This document shows, in pieces, positions 11,717-19,752 of a stretch of DNA of 64,000 nt. This stretch comes from Paracoccus liaowanqingii. Its GTDB lineage: Bacteria; Pseudomonadota; Alphaproteobacteria; Rhodobacterales; Rhodobacteraceae. Positions within the stretch are counted from its first letter, which is position 1; each line of letters begins with the position of its first letter. A model generated the notes under the pieces. It saw nothing but the letters and a program-made list of their open reading frames with translations. It made no database searches and was not told where the DNA came from. The stretch is from contig NZ_CP038439.1 of NCBI RefSeq assembly GCF_004683865.2, forward strand, positions 169,501 to 233,500, read 5' to 3'. The translations under genes and the position numbers were made by a program.

Positions 11717-11723
11717 GATGTCC

Positions 11724-12701
11724 TCAGGCTCGGAAAAGGCCGCGATGGCCGAACAGGGCCGAGACCTCGGCCTCGGGCAGATCATGGTAACCGGCGACCC
11801 GCTCCACCTTGTCGGCGCTGCCGAAGACCAGCGGGCTGCGGGCGTCCAGCGCGGGGATCGGCGCGTCCAGCAGCGGCAGGGCGCCGTCGGTGGCCCGCCC
11901 GCCCGCCTGCTCGATCAGGAAGGCGATGGGGGCGGCCTGATGCAGCAGCCGCAGCCGGCCCCGGTCGCCGCCCGGGCGGGCGATGGCCGGATCCAGGAAG
12001 ATGCCCCCGCGCATCAGGATGCGATGCGCCTCGGCCACCAACGACGAGGTCCAGCGCATGCTGAACTCGCGCGCCCGCGGCCCCTCGGTCCCGGCCATGC
12101 AGTCGTCGACATAGGCCCGGACCGGGCGCGCCCAGTGGCGATAGTTGGCCGCGTCGATGGCGAATTCCGGCGCGGTCGGCGGCAGCGCGACCCGCGCATG
12201 GGCCAGCGCGAAGCGGCGGCTTTCGGGGTCCAGCACATGGACCTGCGTGCCCTGTCCGCAGCTGACCACCAGGCAGCAGCGCGGCCCGTGCAGCACATAG
12301 CCCGCCGCCAGCATGTCGCGCGCCGGGCGCAGGAAGCTGGCCGCGCCCGTGTCGGCGGCCTGTCCCGTATCGGCGGCGGCGAAGATCGCGAAGATCGTGC
12401 CCGCCGGGATGTCGGCCTCGATCCCCGGGGCGCCCTCCAGCGGGTCCAGCGCCATGGCCAGCGCGCCGTCGGGCTGCAGGACCTGCGGCGCGGGCTGGCG
12501 GGGCGTGGACAGCCAGCGCACCCCGGCCCCGCGCAGCGCCGCGGTGAACAGCGCCTCGGCCGCCGCATCGGCCGTCGCCGCACCCTGGGCCATCTCGCCG
12601 CCGCGCCGGATGCGGTCCGACAGCGCGACCGAGGCCTGCGCGATCGCCTCCAGCACCGGCTGGAAGCGGGCGGGGATCAGGCGTGTCTCAAGATGCGTCA
12701 T
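11724..12701 (-). CDS. cbbF: Fructose-1,6-bisphosphatase class I
   Basis: A 325-residue FBPase that dephosphorylates fructose-1,6-bisphosphate (and sedoheptulose-1,7-bisphosphate in the Calvin cycle). The metal-binding motif appears as DPLEGAPGIEADIPAGTIFA rather than the commoner DPLDGSSNID form, and RWTSSLVAEAHRIL and RGGIFLDP are conserved. The second ATG (12701) is favoured because GGAGG lies eight bases before it. ATG 12707 is only two bases from that site. It is the first gene of the leftward cbb operon, divergent from cbbR. Confidence 0.93.
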   Translation of the reverse strand: MTHLETRLIPARFQPVLEAIAQASVALSDRIRRGGEMAQGAATADAAAEALFTAALRGAGVRWLSTPRQPAPQVLQPDGALAMALDPLEGAPGIEADIPAGTIFAIFAAADTGQAADTGAASFLRPARDMLAAGYVLHGPRCCLVVSCGQGTQVHVLDPESRRFALAHARVALPPTAPEFAIDAANYRHWARPVRAYVDDCMAGTEGPRAREFSMRWTSSLVAEAHRILMRGGIFLDPAIARPGGDRGRLRLLHQAAPIAFLIEQAGGRATDGALPLLDAPIPALDARSPLVFGSADKVERVAGYHDLPEAEVSALFGHRGLFRA

Positions 12702-12707
12702 GCTCAT

Positions 12708-12798
12708 CGCCTCCCCCGGGTCACTCGCCCTTGGAGGCAGGTTGACAGGCGCGGTGCTTTTGGAAAATTTAATAAGCGGGAAGCCTGATTCAGGAAAA
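12708..12798. promoter_or_regulatory. cbbF-cbbR divergent promoter region
   Basis: The 91 bp between the divergent cbbF and cbbR starts contain a TTGACA at 12742-12747 on the plus strand and a marked AT-rich patch (GAAAATTTAATAAG), unusual in this genome. They also contain an interrupted palindrome, CCTGATTCAGG. CbbR, a LysR-type regulator, is known to bind such intergenic regions and control the cbb operon. The exact operator and start sites cannot be read from sequence alone. Confidence 0.6.
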
Positions 12799-13740
12799 AT
12801 GAAGATGAAGACCGACGCGATCACCCTGCGCCAGCTGCGCGCCCTGCGCGCCGTCGCCGACAGCGGCAGCCTGACGCTGGCCGCCGCCCAGCTGGGCCTG
12901 ACCCCGCCCGCCATCCACAGCCAGCTGAAATCGCTGGACGATCTGGCCGGGACCGCGCTGCTGCACCGCGCCGAGCATGGCGTCTTCCGCCCCACCGCCG
13001 AGGGGCGCGCGCTGCTTCTGGCCGAGGCGCAGATCGCCACCGCCCTTTCCCGCGCGGGCCGAGAGATCGCGGCGCTGCGCCAGGGTCACAGCGGCACCGT
13101 GGTCCTGGGGGTGGTCTCGACCGGCAAGTATTTTGCGCCCTTCCTGGTCGCGACCCTTCAGCGCGCCCTGCCGCGCATCGAGGTGACGCTGCGCATCGGC
13201 AACCGCGACGCGATCCTGGCAGCCCTGGCGGGGGACGAGCTGGACCTTGCGATCATGGGCCGCCCGCCCCGTGAGCCCGCCGTGATCGCCGACCCCATCG
13301 GCCCCCATCCCCACATTATCATCGCCGCCCCCGACCATCCGCTGGCCACCCAGGACCCGGTGATGCCGGGCGATCTTCTGTCCCAGACCTTCCTCTCGCG
13401 CGAGGAGGGGTCCGGCACCCGCATCCTGATGACCCGCTTCCTCGACCGCATCGGCGAGGGCGCCCCCTGGCGCGCGGTCGAGATGGGCACCAACGAGACG
13501 ATCAAGCAGGCGGTGATCGCGGGCCTGGGCATCGCGCTGATCTCCCAGCACACCTGCACCGAGGAATTGCGCGCCGGCCGCCTGACCGCCCTGTCGGCCA
13601 TCGGCCTGCCGATCCAGCGCAGCTGGTACCTGCTGCACCGCGCCGACCGCGCCCCCAGCCCCGCCACCGAACGCATCCGCGCCGCCATCGCGGGCCTCGG
13701 CGGGGCCTTCCTGCCCCGGATCGAGGCCTCATCGCCGTAA
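12799..13740 (+). CDS. cbbR: LysR-family regulator CbbR
   Basis: A 313-residue LysR regulator. A winged helix-turn-helix occupies residues 1-65 (LRQLRALRAVADSGSLTLAA, then SQLKSLDDL), followed by a periplasmic-binding-protein-like effector domain with GVVSTGKYFAPFL. CbbR activates the Calvin operon in response to metabolites such as RuBP or NADPH. The divergent position against cbbF is the usual one. Two close ATGs (12799, 12805) are possible. Confidence 0.92.
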   Translation: MKMKTDAITLRQLRALRAVADSGSLTLAAAQLGLTPPAIHSQLKSLDDLAGTALLHRAEHGVFRPTAEGRALLLAEAQIATALSRAGREIAALRQGHSGTVVLGVVSTGKYFAPFLVATLQRALPRIEVTLRIGNRDAILAALAGDELDLAIMGRPPREPAVIADPIGPHPHIIIAAPDHPLATQDPVMPGDLLSQTFLSREEGSGTRILMTRFLDRIGEGAPWRAVEMGTNETIKQAVIAGLGIALISQHTCTEELRAGRLTALSAIGLPIQRSWYLLHRADRAPSPATERIRAAIAGLGGAFLPRIEASSP

Positions 13741-14064
13741 GGGTTCGTCCTCTGCGGGCGGGGCCGCCTTAAGTTTTGTCCCGTCCTGACGCCGCTTTGG
13801 ACGGGGCGGTGGACCATGTTCGACAGACACCAAAAGCACTGCCGCCTCGATGCACGACCCCGTTGGCCCGCGCCTTTCTCAAGGATCGCCGCCGCTGTCG
13901 TGCGAGACCCTCAATGGCTCACCCAAGAGATCGCTCCCTGGGCATCCAGGACCCGTCCCGCGCACATGACCCCTCCCAAAGGACGAACATGTGCAGTGAT
14001 CGCGCCCCGGACCCCTCATGCTGCGATCAGGCATCGACCACCTAGCCCCGCCCGCTTGTCACCC
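13741..14064. other. 324-bp convergent gap between cbbR and flgD
   Basis: A weak GC hairpin (GGCGGGGCCGCC) followed by TTAAGTTTTG lies about 15 bp after the cbbR stop and may terminate its transcript. The rest is visibly less G+C-rich than its surroundings. It contains open frames without recognisable domains or convincing ribosome sites, for example one from 13816 whose product contains RRDLRGRR at its end. I see no RNA gene here. Confidence 0.4.
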
Positions 14065-14721
14065 TCACGCCGGATCACGCAGCGCCGTGACCTCCGCGGC
14101 CGGCGCTGAACCGCCGCCCTCGAAGACCAGACGTCCCCCGTCCTCGAACTGCGCCTCGACGATCCGGGCATAGGCGCCGACACGGGTCTCGGCGATCAAC
14201 TCCTCGCCCCGGCGGCTTTCCAGAGAGAAGGCGTACAGCCCGTCGGGCAGCTTCGTGCCGTCCGGACCCCGGCCCCGCCAGTCGATCTGGCCCTGGCCGG
14301 GCCCGATCTCCTCGCGCGCCACCTCGCGGCCCCCGGCATCGCGGGTGACCAGCTGGACGCTGTCGGCCTGACCATGCGGCGCGATGTCCAGGGTGAGGGG
14401 CGCATCGCCGAACCAGACGGGGGCGGTGGTCCGCGCTTCCTTGCCGATCCAGGCGGCCAGGCCGCTGCCGCCCGCCTGTCCGGCCATCCGTTCCAGAAAG
14501 CGGTTGCTCAGCGCCTGCTGCTCGACCCCGGCAAAGGTGGCCAGCTGGATGGCGAAATCGGTGCCCTGCATGGGGTTCAGCGGATCCTGGTTCTTCAGCT
14601 GCGCGGTCAGCATGGTCAGGAAGGTCTGGAAATCCGCGCCCGTTCCCTCGGCCGAGAACCCGGTCTGGGCGGGGGCTGCGCCCGTCGCGGGCAGGACGGG
14701 CGAGGTGATGGCGTCGACCAT
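14065..14721 (-). CDS. flgD: Flagellar hook assembly protein FlgD
   Basis: A 218-residue hook-cap scaffold needed for FlgE polymerisation. The N-terminal FlgD signature DFQTFLTMLTAQLKNQDPLN spans about residues 30-49 and is followed by a FLERMAGQAG linker. A FlgD Ig/tudor-like C-terminus contains DWRGRGPDGTKLPDGLYAFS. It sits 9 bp downstream of fliK on the same strand, the usual fliK-flgD order for hook-length control and hook capping. Confidence 0.93.
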   Translation of the reverse strand: MVDAITSPVLPATGAAPAQTGFSAEGTGADFQTFLTMLTAQLKNQDPLNPMQGTDFAIQLATFAGVEQQALSNRFLERMAGQAGGSGLAAWIGKEARTTAPVWFGDAPLTLDIAPHGQADSVQLVTRDAGGREVAREEIGPGQGQIDWRGRGPDGTKLPDGLYAFSLESRRGEELIAETRVGAYARIVEAQFEDGGRLVFEGGGSAPAAEVTALRDPA

Positions 14722-14730
14722 GGGGCTCTC

Positions 14731-16203
14731 CTACAATCTGATGTCGACGCGCCGATCGCTCAGCGGCGCAGGCGCAAGGGTCACGCGCAGGGCGGTGGGC
14801 ACGGCCTGGCTCTCGCCCTCCTCGGTCGGTTCGAGGGGCGGGAACGCGGGTCCGCCCCCCCGGTCGTCGCGCCGGAAGTCGAGGCTGTCGGCCGTCACCC
14901 CCGCCTCGGCCAGTTGCTGAGTCAGCAGGTCGGCATTGCGCCGCACCAGCTCCAGCGTTTCGGGCCGCTCGGCCCAGAGCGTGATCTGGCTGCGGTCGGG
15001 GCCCGACATGACCAGCCGGATCCGACCCAGCTCCTCGGGCGACAGGGCGATTTCGGTCCGATCGCCCCGCGTGATGACCAAGGCATCGGTCACCTGCCGG
15101 ATGACCGGCCGGGGATCCGGGGCGACCTCCGGCCCGCCGATCCCGGTGGACAGGGAGGGCCGTGACAGGTCCGCCACGCGAAACTCGGGCGCGGGCCGAG
15201 CGTCCGGGTTGATCGCTGCCTCGGCCTGACCGGAAAGCGGCACGGCGCCCGCGCGCGGCGAGGGACCGGAGTCCTTCAGAACAGGCATCTGCTCGGCCCT
15301 CTGGCCAGCGCCGCGCCCATCGGGATCGGATCTGACCGTTCCAACCATCGCCACGTCGGGTGTCGCGTCGCGTCCGGGCCCGGCCACCGCTGCCCTTGCG
15401 CCGGTCGGCGATTCGCGACCTTCCGTGGCACTCGGGTCCGCTGCCACATCACCGGGGCGTGCATTGCCGGTCGGTTGATCCGACTGCAAGGGCCTCTGAC
15501 CCGGCTGGTCCGCATCGGAGGCCAGGCTTGGATCGGTCTCTTTCCCCCCCGCGATCGGCGCGGGCGGTGCCACGGCCACGGACGCCTCCCCTGTCGGGGG
15601 TGGCCCGAGATGCCGGGCGTCCGCGGGCGGGGGTGCGACCTGCGCGGATCCTGCCTGCGGCGTCCCCCGCGCATCCGCTTCCTTCAGGCGCAAGACCATG
15701 CCGTCCGTCGGCGGCATCGCCCCCTCCACCGTCTTGGGCACCGTCTTCGGCACCGGCGGTGCATCCGCCTCGGGCACCGCGATCCCTGCCGGCGATTCGG
15801 GGTTCTTGCCTTCGCCCGGCACCTCAGCCGTGACCGATGTCTCGACCGTTCCCACCTCGATTGCCTGCGCCTCGGCGGGCATCGGCTCCTCGAGGGGCGC
15901 AGCCAACTCCCCCTCAACCTGCACCGTGACCGCACCGGGGGTGGGCAGGACCGGATTCTTCGCGGGCGGCGCGGCGAATTCCGCCGTCATGCCCAGCACC
16001 CCCTCCAGCCAGCGGGCCAGGGGATCGGAGGCCGTCGCCCCGGGTCCAGGCGCCCCCGGCATCGCCGCACCTGCAAGAGGCCAAAAAGTCCCGGCCGCCA
16101 CGGGCAGCAGCGCAAAGCCCGGGTCCCCGTCGAGGGGCATGACGGTCTCGGGCGCCGCCTCCGCACGGGACGGCCAGGTCGGGGTCATCTGGATCTCAGC
16201 CAT
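14731..16203 (-). CDS. fliK: Flagellar hook-length control protein FliK
   Basis: A 490-residue secreted ruler protein. The long N-terminal part (residues 1-370) is Pro/Ala-rich, low-complexity and poorly conserved, as is normal for FliK. The C-terminal Flg_hook domain is recognised by EIALSPEELGRIRLVMSG and NADLLTQQLAEAGV. It is divergent from the FlgJ-like gene across a 100-bp AT-rich gap that likely holds both promoters. Confidence 0.85.
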   Translation of the reverse strand: MAEIQMTPTWPSRAEAAPETVMPLDGDPGFALLPVAAGTFWPLAGAAMPGAPGPGATASDPLARWLEGVLGMTAEFAAPPAKNPVLPTPGAVTVQVEGELAAPLEEPMPAEAQAIEVGTVETSVTAEVPGEGKNPESPAGIAVPEADAPPVPKTVPKTVEGAMPPTDGMVLRLKEADARGTPQAGSAQVAPPPADARHLGPPPTGEASVAVAPPAPIAGGKETDPSLASDADQPGQRPLQSDQPTGNARPGDVAADPSATEGRESPTGARAAVAGPGRDATPDVAMVGTVRSDPDGRGAGQRAEQMPVLKDSGPSPRAGAVPLSGQAEAAINPDARPAPEFRVADLSRPSLSTGIGGPEVAPDPRPVIRQVTDALVITRGDRTEIALSPEELGRIRLVMSGPDRSQITLWAERPETLELVRRNADLLTQQLAEAGVTADSLDFRRDDRGGGPAFPPLEPTEEGESQAVPTALRVTLAPAPLSDRRVDIRL

Positions 16204-16303
16204 GCCAAGCCTCGCGGTTTTTTTCTGGATAGCCGGGATTCCTTACCAATTATTTACTGCCGCCCCATATTTTCGATCCATTCACATCGGAGGCGAGACC
16301 AGG

Positions 16304-16549
16304 ATGCAGATCGACCCCCTCGTACCGGCGCGCGGGCCCAAGGCCGGGCCCCATGCGGTCGCGGACCAGCTGGAACAGGCATTTCTGGAGGAGATGCTGA
16401 AATATTGCGGCCCTTCCCCGGCCGAGGGCGCCTTTTCCGGCGGCGCCGGAGAGGATCAGTTCGCCAGCTTCCTGACGCGCGAACATGCGGCGCTTCTGGC
16501 CCGGCGGCTGGACCTGGGATTCGCGGCGATGCTGGGCGCGCGGGAATGA
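16304..16549 (+). CDS. Rod-binding protein, short FlgJ-like
   Basis: An 81-residue protein matching only the N-terminal rod-binding part of FlgJ. The pattern LEQAFLEEMLKYCGPSPAEG followed by a FASFLTREHAALLARRLDLG helix is typical of the stand-alone alphaproteobacterial version, which lacks the muramidase domain. Start ATG 16304 has GGAGG about 11 bases upstream. It overlaps the next gene by four bases (ATGA), so the two are translationally coupled. Confidence 0.75.
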   Translation: MQIDPLVPARGPKAGPHAVADQLEQAFLEEMLKYCGPSPAEGAFSGGAGEDQFASFLTREHAALLARRLDLGFAAMLGARE

Positions 16550-16863
16550 GCCGCGCGGTCACCCGCCAGATGGCGCAGATCCGGGCGGCGCTGATCTCGG
16601 GCGATGCGCAGGCCGCCCTGGCCGCCATCGACGACCTGACCCGCGTCGCCGCCCGGGCGGGCCTCGACGAGGAGGCCCGCGCCCGCCTGGAACCCGCCCT
16701 GGCCGAGCTGCGCGCGCTGGCGCAGGCCTCGCTGACAGGCGCCCAGCAGGCGGCCGATCAGATCCGCGCGATCGTGCAGGCGGCGCGCAGCCTGCAGACC
16801 TACGATTCCCTCGGGCGGCGCAATGTCATGCCCACGCGGGCCACCGCGGCGCAGAGGTTTTAG
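16546..16863 (+). CDS. FlgN-like flagellar chaperone (probable)
   Basis: A 105-residue, almost entirely helical protein rich in Ala, Arg and Leu, ending LQTYDSLGRRNVMPTRATAA. Size, position next to a rod-binding protein and before flagellin, and the C-terminal TYDSLGR motif fit the FlgN-type chaperones found in Rhodobacteraceae flagellar clusters. FlgN chaperones protect hook-filament junction proteins. The assignment is by context more than by strong motif. Confidence 0.55.
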   Translation: MSRAVTRQMAQIRAALISGDAQAALAAIDDLTRVAARAGLDEEARARLEPALAELRALAQASLTGAQQAADQIRAIVQAARSLQTYDSLGRRNVMPTRATAAQRF

Positions 16864-17000
16864 TAAAATGCCCGGCAAGCTTCATTTGAGCGGCGGGGCG
16901 ATCTTCACTACTTCTCAATCACCGGCAGCTAGAACGGTGTCGTGCCAGAAACGGCGCAGGGCAGGTGCCCGATCGGTCAGAAGGCCACGTAGGAAACCCC

Positions 17001-17015
17001 AGGTGCAAAGCACCT
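17001..17015 (+). promoter_or_regulatory. 5'-UTR hairpin next to the fliC ribosome site
   Basis: A perfect 6-bp stem AGGTGC/GCACCT with an AAA loop ends four bases before the fliC Shine-Dalgarno GGAGG (17019-17023). In Caulobacter, FlbT binds the flagellin mRNA 5' leader to control its stability and translation. flbT lies just downstream here, so the hairpin is a plausible target. This is inference; FlbT binding is not visible. Confidence 0.45.
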
Positions 17016-17028
17016 TTCGGAGGATAAC

Positions 17029-17925
17029 ATGACCAGCATTCTGACCAACAACAGCGCCATGGTCGCGCTGCAGACCCTGAAATCCGTGAATGCCCAGCTG
17101 GGCAAGACCCAGGCCGACATCGCGACCGGCAAGTCCGTCGCCAATGCCAAGGACAGCGCGGCGGTCTGGGCCATCTCCAAGGTCATGGAAACCGACCAGT
17201 CGGCGTTCAAGACCATCCAGTCGAACCTGAACGTGGCGGATGCCGTGGTGACCACGGCCCGCACCGGTGCGGAGAAGGTCGTCGAAAGCCTGCGCTCCAT
17301 CAAGGATCTGGCAGCCGGCGCTTACAACACCGCGACGGCCAGCGAGAAGGCGAAGATCACCACCGACATCAACCTGAAGTTCAAGGAGATCGCGTCGGTC
17401 ATCAACGGCACGCAGATGAACGGCGTGAACCTGCTGAAATCCGGCACGGCCGACCTGAAGGTTCTGGCCTCGCTGGACCGCGGCGCTACCGTGGCGACCA
17501 AGACCAACTCCATCTCGGTCGCGACCACGGGTCTCGACACCCTGATCGGCGCGCTCGGCCTTGATCCGGCTGTGCCGGCGACCTTTGGTGTGTCGACCAT
17601 CTTCACCGCCACCAGCCTGGACGTTAGCGCGGATGACCTCACCAATATTGGTGCGTTCATCACCGCGATTGAAACCTCGATCAGCGGCGTTCTGGAAAAG
17701 ACCGCCCAACTGGGCTCCTACGGCAAGCAGCTGACCGGTCAGGCCGAGTTCGTGGGCAAGCTGGCCGACTCGCTCAAGTCGGGCATCGGCGCCCTCGTGG
17801 ACGCCGACATGGAGGAATCCTCGGCACGCCTGCAGGCGCTGCAGACGCAGCAGCAGCTGGGCATCCAGTCGTTGTCGATCGCCAACCAGGCGCCGGCGGC
17901 CATCATGGCCCTGTTCCGCGGCTGA
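17029..17925 (+). CDS. fliC: Flagellin
   Basis: A 298-residue filament subunit. The conserved N-terminal D0/D1 helices start MTSILTNNSAMVALQTLKSV and include the NAKDSAAVWAIS region. The variable central part (about 150-215) is short. The C-terminal D1/D0 helices contain EESSARLQALQTQQQLGIQS and end AIMALFRG. Short flagellins of this size are common in alphaproteobacteria. A strong GGAGG precedes the ATG and a terminator hairpin follows the stop. Confidence 0.95.
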   Translation: MTSILTNNSAMVALQTLKSVNAQLGKTQADIATGKSVANAKDSAAVWAISKVMETDQSAFKTIQSNLNVADAVVTTARTGAEKVVESLRSIKDLAAGAYNTATASEKAKITTDINLKFKEIASVINGTQMNGVNLLKSGTADLKVLASLDRGATVATKTNSISVATTGLDTLIGALGLDPAVPATFGVSTIFTATSLDVSADDLTNIGAFITAIETSISGVLEKTAQLGSYGKQLTGQAEFVGKLADSLKSGIGALVDADMEESSARLQALQTQQQLGIQSLSIANQAPAAIMALFRG

Positions 17926-17932
17926 CACGGAC

Positions 17933-17953
17933 GGGCGCCCTCGGGCGCCCTTT
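17933..17953 (+). terminator. Terminator after fliC
   Basis: Two copies of GGGCGCCC separated by TC form a compact hairpin at 17933-17950, followed by TTTCCCTT. It starts 7 bp after the fliC stop and would separate the abundant flagellin mRNA from the flaF-flbT transcript. Confidence 0.7.
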
Positions 17954-17987
17954 CCCTTCCCAGATATCCAGAATGGAAAGTTAGAAC

Positions 17988-18353
17988 GTGAACGCGGTCA
18001 TGCCCCTGAACGACCATGGCTATCGCTCCAGCGGCCTGCGCACGGCCCGGGACGCCGAATACGACGCCTTCTCGCGCGTCACCCGCATGCTGCGGCAATC
18101 GCCGCGCCAGACCGACAACCAGGACACGATCCTGGCCGTCCACACGAATACCGAGCTCTGGACCCTCCTGGCCTTCGACCTGGCCGAACCCGGCAATGCC
18201 CTGCCCGACACGACCAAGGCGGGCCTGATGTCGCTGGCCGGCTTCGCGATCCGCCACGGCCATGCGGTGATGGCCGGCGAGGCTGCCACCGATCCGCTGA
18301 TCGACATCAACATGACCGTCATGCGCGGCCTGCGCGGCGAGGGGGCGGCATGA
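17988..18353 (+). CDS. flaF: Flagellar biosynthesis regulator FlaF
   Basis: A 121-residue FlaF protein, which in alphaproteobacteria promotes flagellin translation and secretion and opposes FlbT. Typical features are the N-terminal YRSSGLRTARDAEYDAFSRV and the LWTLLAFDLAEPGNALPD segment. The GTG at 17988 is preferred because GGAAAG lies eight bases upstream. ATG 18000 is an alternative. It overlaps flbT by four bases. Confidence 0.88.
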   Translation: MNAVMPLNDHGYRSSGLRTARDAEYDAFSRVTRMLRQSPRQTDNQDTILAVHTNTELWTLLAFDLAEPGNALPDTTKAGLMSLAGFAIRHGHAVMAGEAATDPLIDINMTVMRGLRGEGAA

Positions 18354-18754
18354 GCGGCCTGGTCCTCAAGCTGGCCCCGAACGAACGGGTGCTGATCAAT
18401 GGCGCCGTGATCGAGAACGGCGACCGCCGGACCAGGATCGCCATCAAGACCCCCAATGCGAATGTCCTGCGCCTGCGCGATGCGATCCATCCCGACAGCG
18501 CCCGCACGCCCGTCTCGCGCGCGCTCTACATCGCGCAGCTGATCCTGTCGGGCGACACCGAACCCCTGGCCGGGATGTCCCAGCTGGCCGTCGCCATCGA
18601 ACAGCTGAGCCAGGTCTTCGAGGATCGCGACAGCCGCATCCTGCTGGCCGATGCGACCGCCGCCGCGCTCGAGCCCAACCCCTATCAGGCGATGCGCAAG
18701 CTGCGCGACCTTCTGCCGCGCGAGGCACGCCTCTTCGCCGCCAGCCACGAATGA
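18350..18754 (+). CDS. flbT: Flagellin mRNA regulator FlbT
   Basis: A 134-residue RNA-binding post-transcriptional regulator of flagellin. The family signature is clear: LVLKLAPNERVLINGAVIEN at the start, then ARALYIAQLILSGD-like RALYIAQLILSGD, and YQAMRKLRDLLPREA. It is coupled to flaF by an ATGA overlap. It is expected to act on the leader of the neighbouring fliC mRNA. Confidence 0.9.
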   Translation: MSGLVLKLAPNERVLINGAVIENGDRRTRIAIKTPNANVLRLRDAIHPDSARTPVSRALYIAQLILSGDTEPLAGMSQLAVAIEQLSQVFEDRDSRILLADATAAALEPNPYQAMRKLRDLLPREARLFAASHE

Positions 18755-18761
18755 GGGTGTC

Positions 18762-19535
18762 ATGACCATCTCCGTCGGTGCCACCGGGCTGGTCGGCTGG
18801 AAGATCGTCCAGCGGATCGAGGCCCGCCAGATCCAGGCCGTGGCCCGCGATCCCGTGGTGCAGCGGTCGACCACCTATTTCCGCGACACCATCTCCCGCA
18901 CCACCCAGGCCGCCGATCTGGTCAAGGACTACCGCCTGCTCAGCTTGGCCCTGTCGGCCTTCGGGCTGGAAGCCGACCTGCCCAACAAGGCCTTCATCCA
19001 GAAGGTCCTGGAAAGCGATGTCGCGGACAGGACCTCGCTGGTGAACCGGCTGGCGGACAAGCGCTACCTGCGGCTGGCCGAGGCCTTCGGGTTCGGCGCC
19101 AAGGCGGTGCCGGCCGATCTGGGCGAGACGGTCAGCACGGCCTTCGTCCAGCGCGAGTTCGAACGCCGCATCGGCCAGGGCGATGACACCCTGCGCCTGG
19201 GACTGAACGCCCGGCGCGAGCTGCAGCAGTTGGGCGGCCGCGACTCCACCGACCGCACCCTGTGGTTCGAGGTGATCGGCAACGCCCCCCTGCGCAAGGT
19301 CTTCCAAGGCGCCTTCGGCTTCGGCGAGAACTATGGCCGCCTGCCCGTCGACCGCCAGCTGGAGGAATATACCAAGGCCTCGGAACGCCTGCTGGGCAGC
19401 TCCAGCTTCAAGGACATCTCCTCGCCCGAGGCGATCGACCGGCTGGTCCAGACCTACATGGCCCGGTCGCAGCTGACCGTCTTTCCGGCCGCGAACCGCT
19501 ACAGCGCCGCGCTGACCCTGCTGCAGAACGCCTGA
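18762..19535 (+). CDS. DUF1217 family flagellar-associated protein
   Basis: A 257-residue protein with the DUF1217 features found in alphaproteobacterial flagellar loci: DPVVQRSTTYFRDTISRTTQ, ALSAFGLEADLPNKAFIQKV, and FGENYGRLPVDRQLEEY. Its molecular role is not established. Position 7 bp after flbT shows cotranscription with the flagellin regulators. No signal peptide or transmembrane segment is seen. Confidence 0.8.
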   Translation: MTISVGATGLVGWKIVQRIEARQIQAVARDPVVQRSTTYFRDTISRTTQAADLVKDYRLLSLALSAFGLEADLPNKAFIQKVLESDVADRTSLVNRLADKRYLRLAEAFGFGAKAVPADLGETVSTAFVQREFERRIGQGDDTLRLGLNARRELQQLGGRDSTDRTLWFEVIGNAPLRKVFQGAFGFGENYGRLPVDRQLEEYTKASERLLGSSSFKDISSPEAIDRLVQTYMARSQLTVFPAANRYSAALTLLQNA

Positions 19536-19670
19536 CGGCTGCGGCCTCGTTCAAGGCGGCGCCCGTCAGGCGTTCTGCCGAACCGAGCCACAAGGCAAGC
19601 CCCCCGGCACCCGATCCCCCAAGGGCATCGCGCCCCCCCCCGGCTTTTTCCCAAGACCCGATGCCGACCG

Positions 19671-19702
19671 CACCTTGCGCCCAAGGTGTGGCTGGCTATA
19701 AC
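19671..19702 (+). promoter_or_regulatory. Candidate carB promoter with inverted repeat
   Basis: TTGCGC (19675-19680) and TATAAC (19697-19702) are separated by 16 bp, a reasonable sigma-70 arrangement in this genome. The -35 region overlaps a perfect 7-bp inverted repeat, CACCTTG-CGCC-CAAGGTG (19671-19688), that could be an operator or a structured leader. It lies about 50 bp before carB. Confidence 0.45.
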
Positions 19703-19752
19703 CCCGGACGATTTGCCGCGACCGATCCAAGTCCAGCCCGGGGGCCCAGACC

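Noticed and set aside
16204..16303. Promoter assignment for fliK and the FlgJ-like gene in their divergent gap
   Set aside because: The region is AT-rich and surely holds promoters, but no box matched sigma-28, sigma-54 or sigma-70 consensus well enough to annotate.
18020..18874. Minus-strand frame opposite flaF and flbT
   Set aside because: Both genes on the plus strand carry clear family signatures; the antisense frame has no ribosome site or domain.
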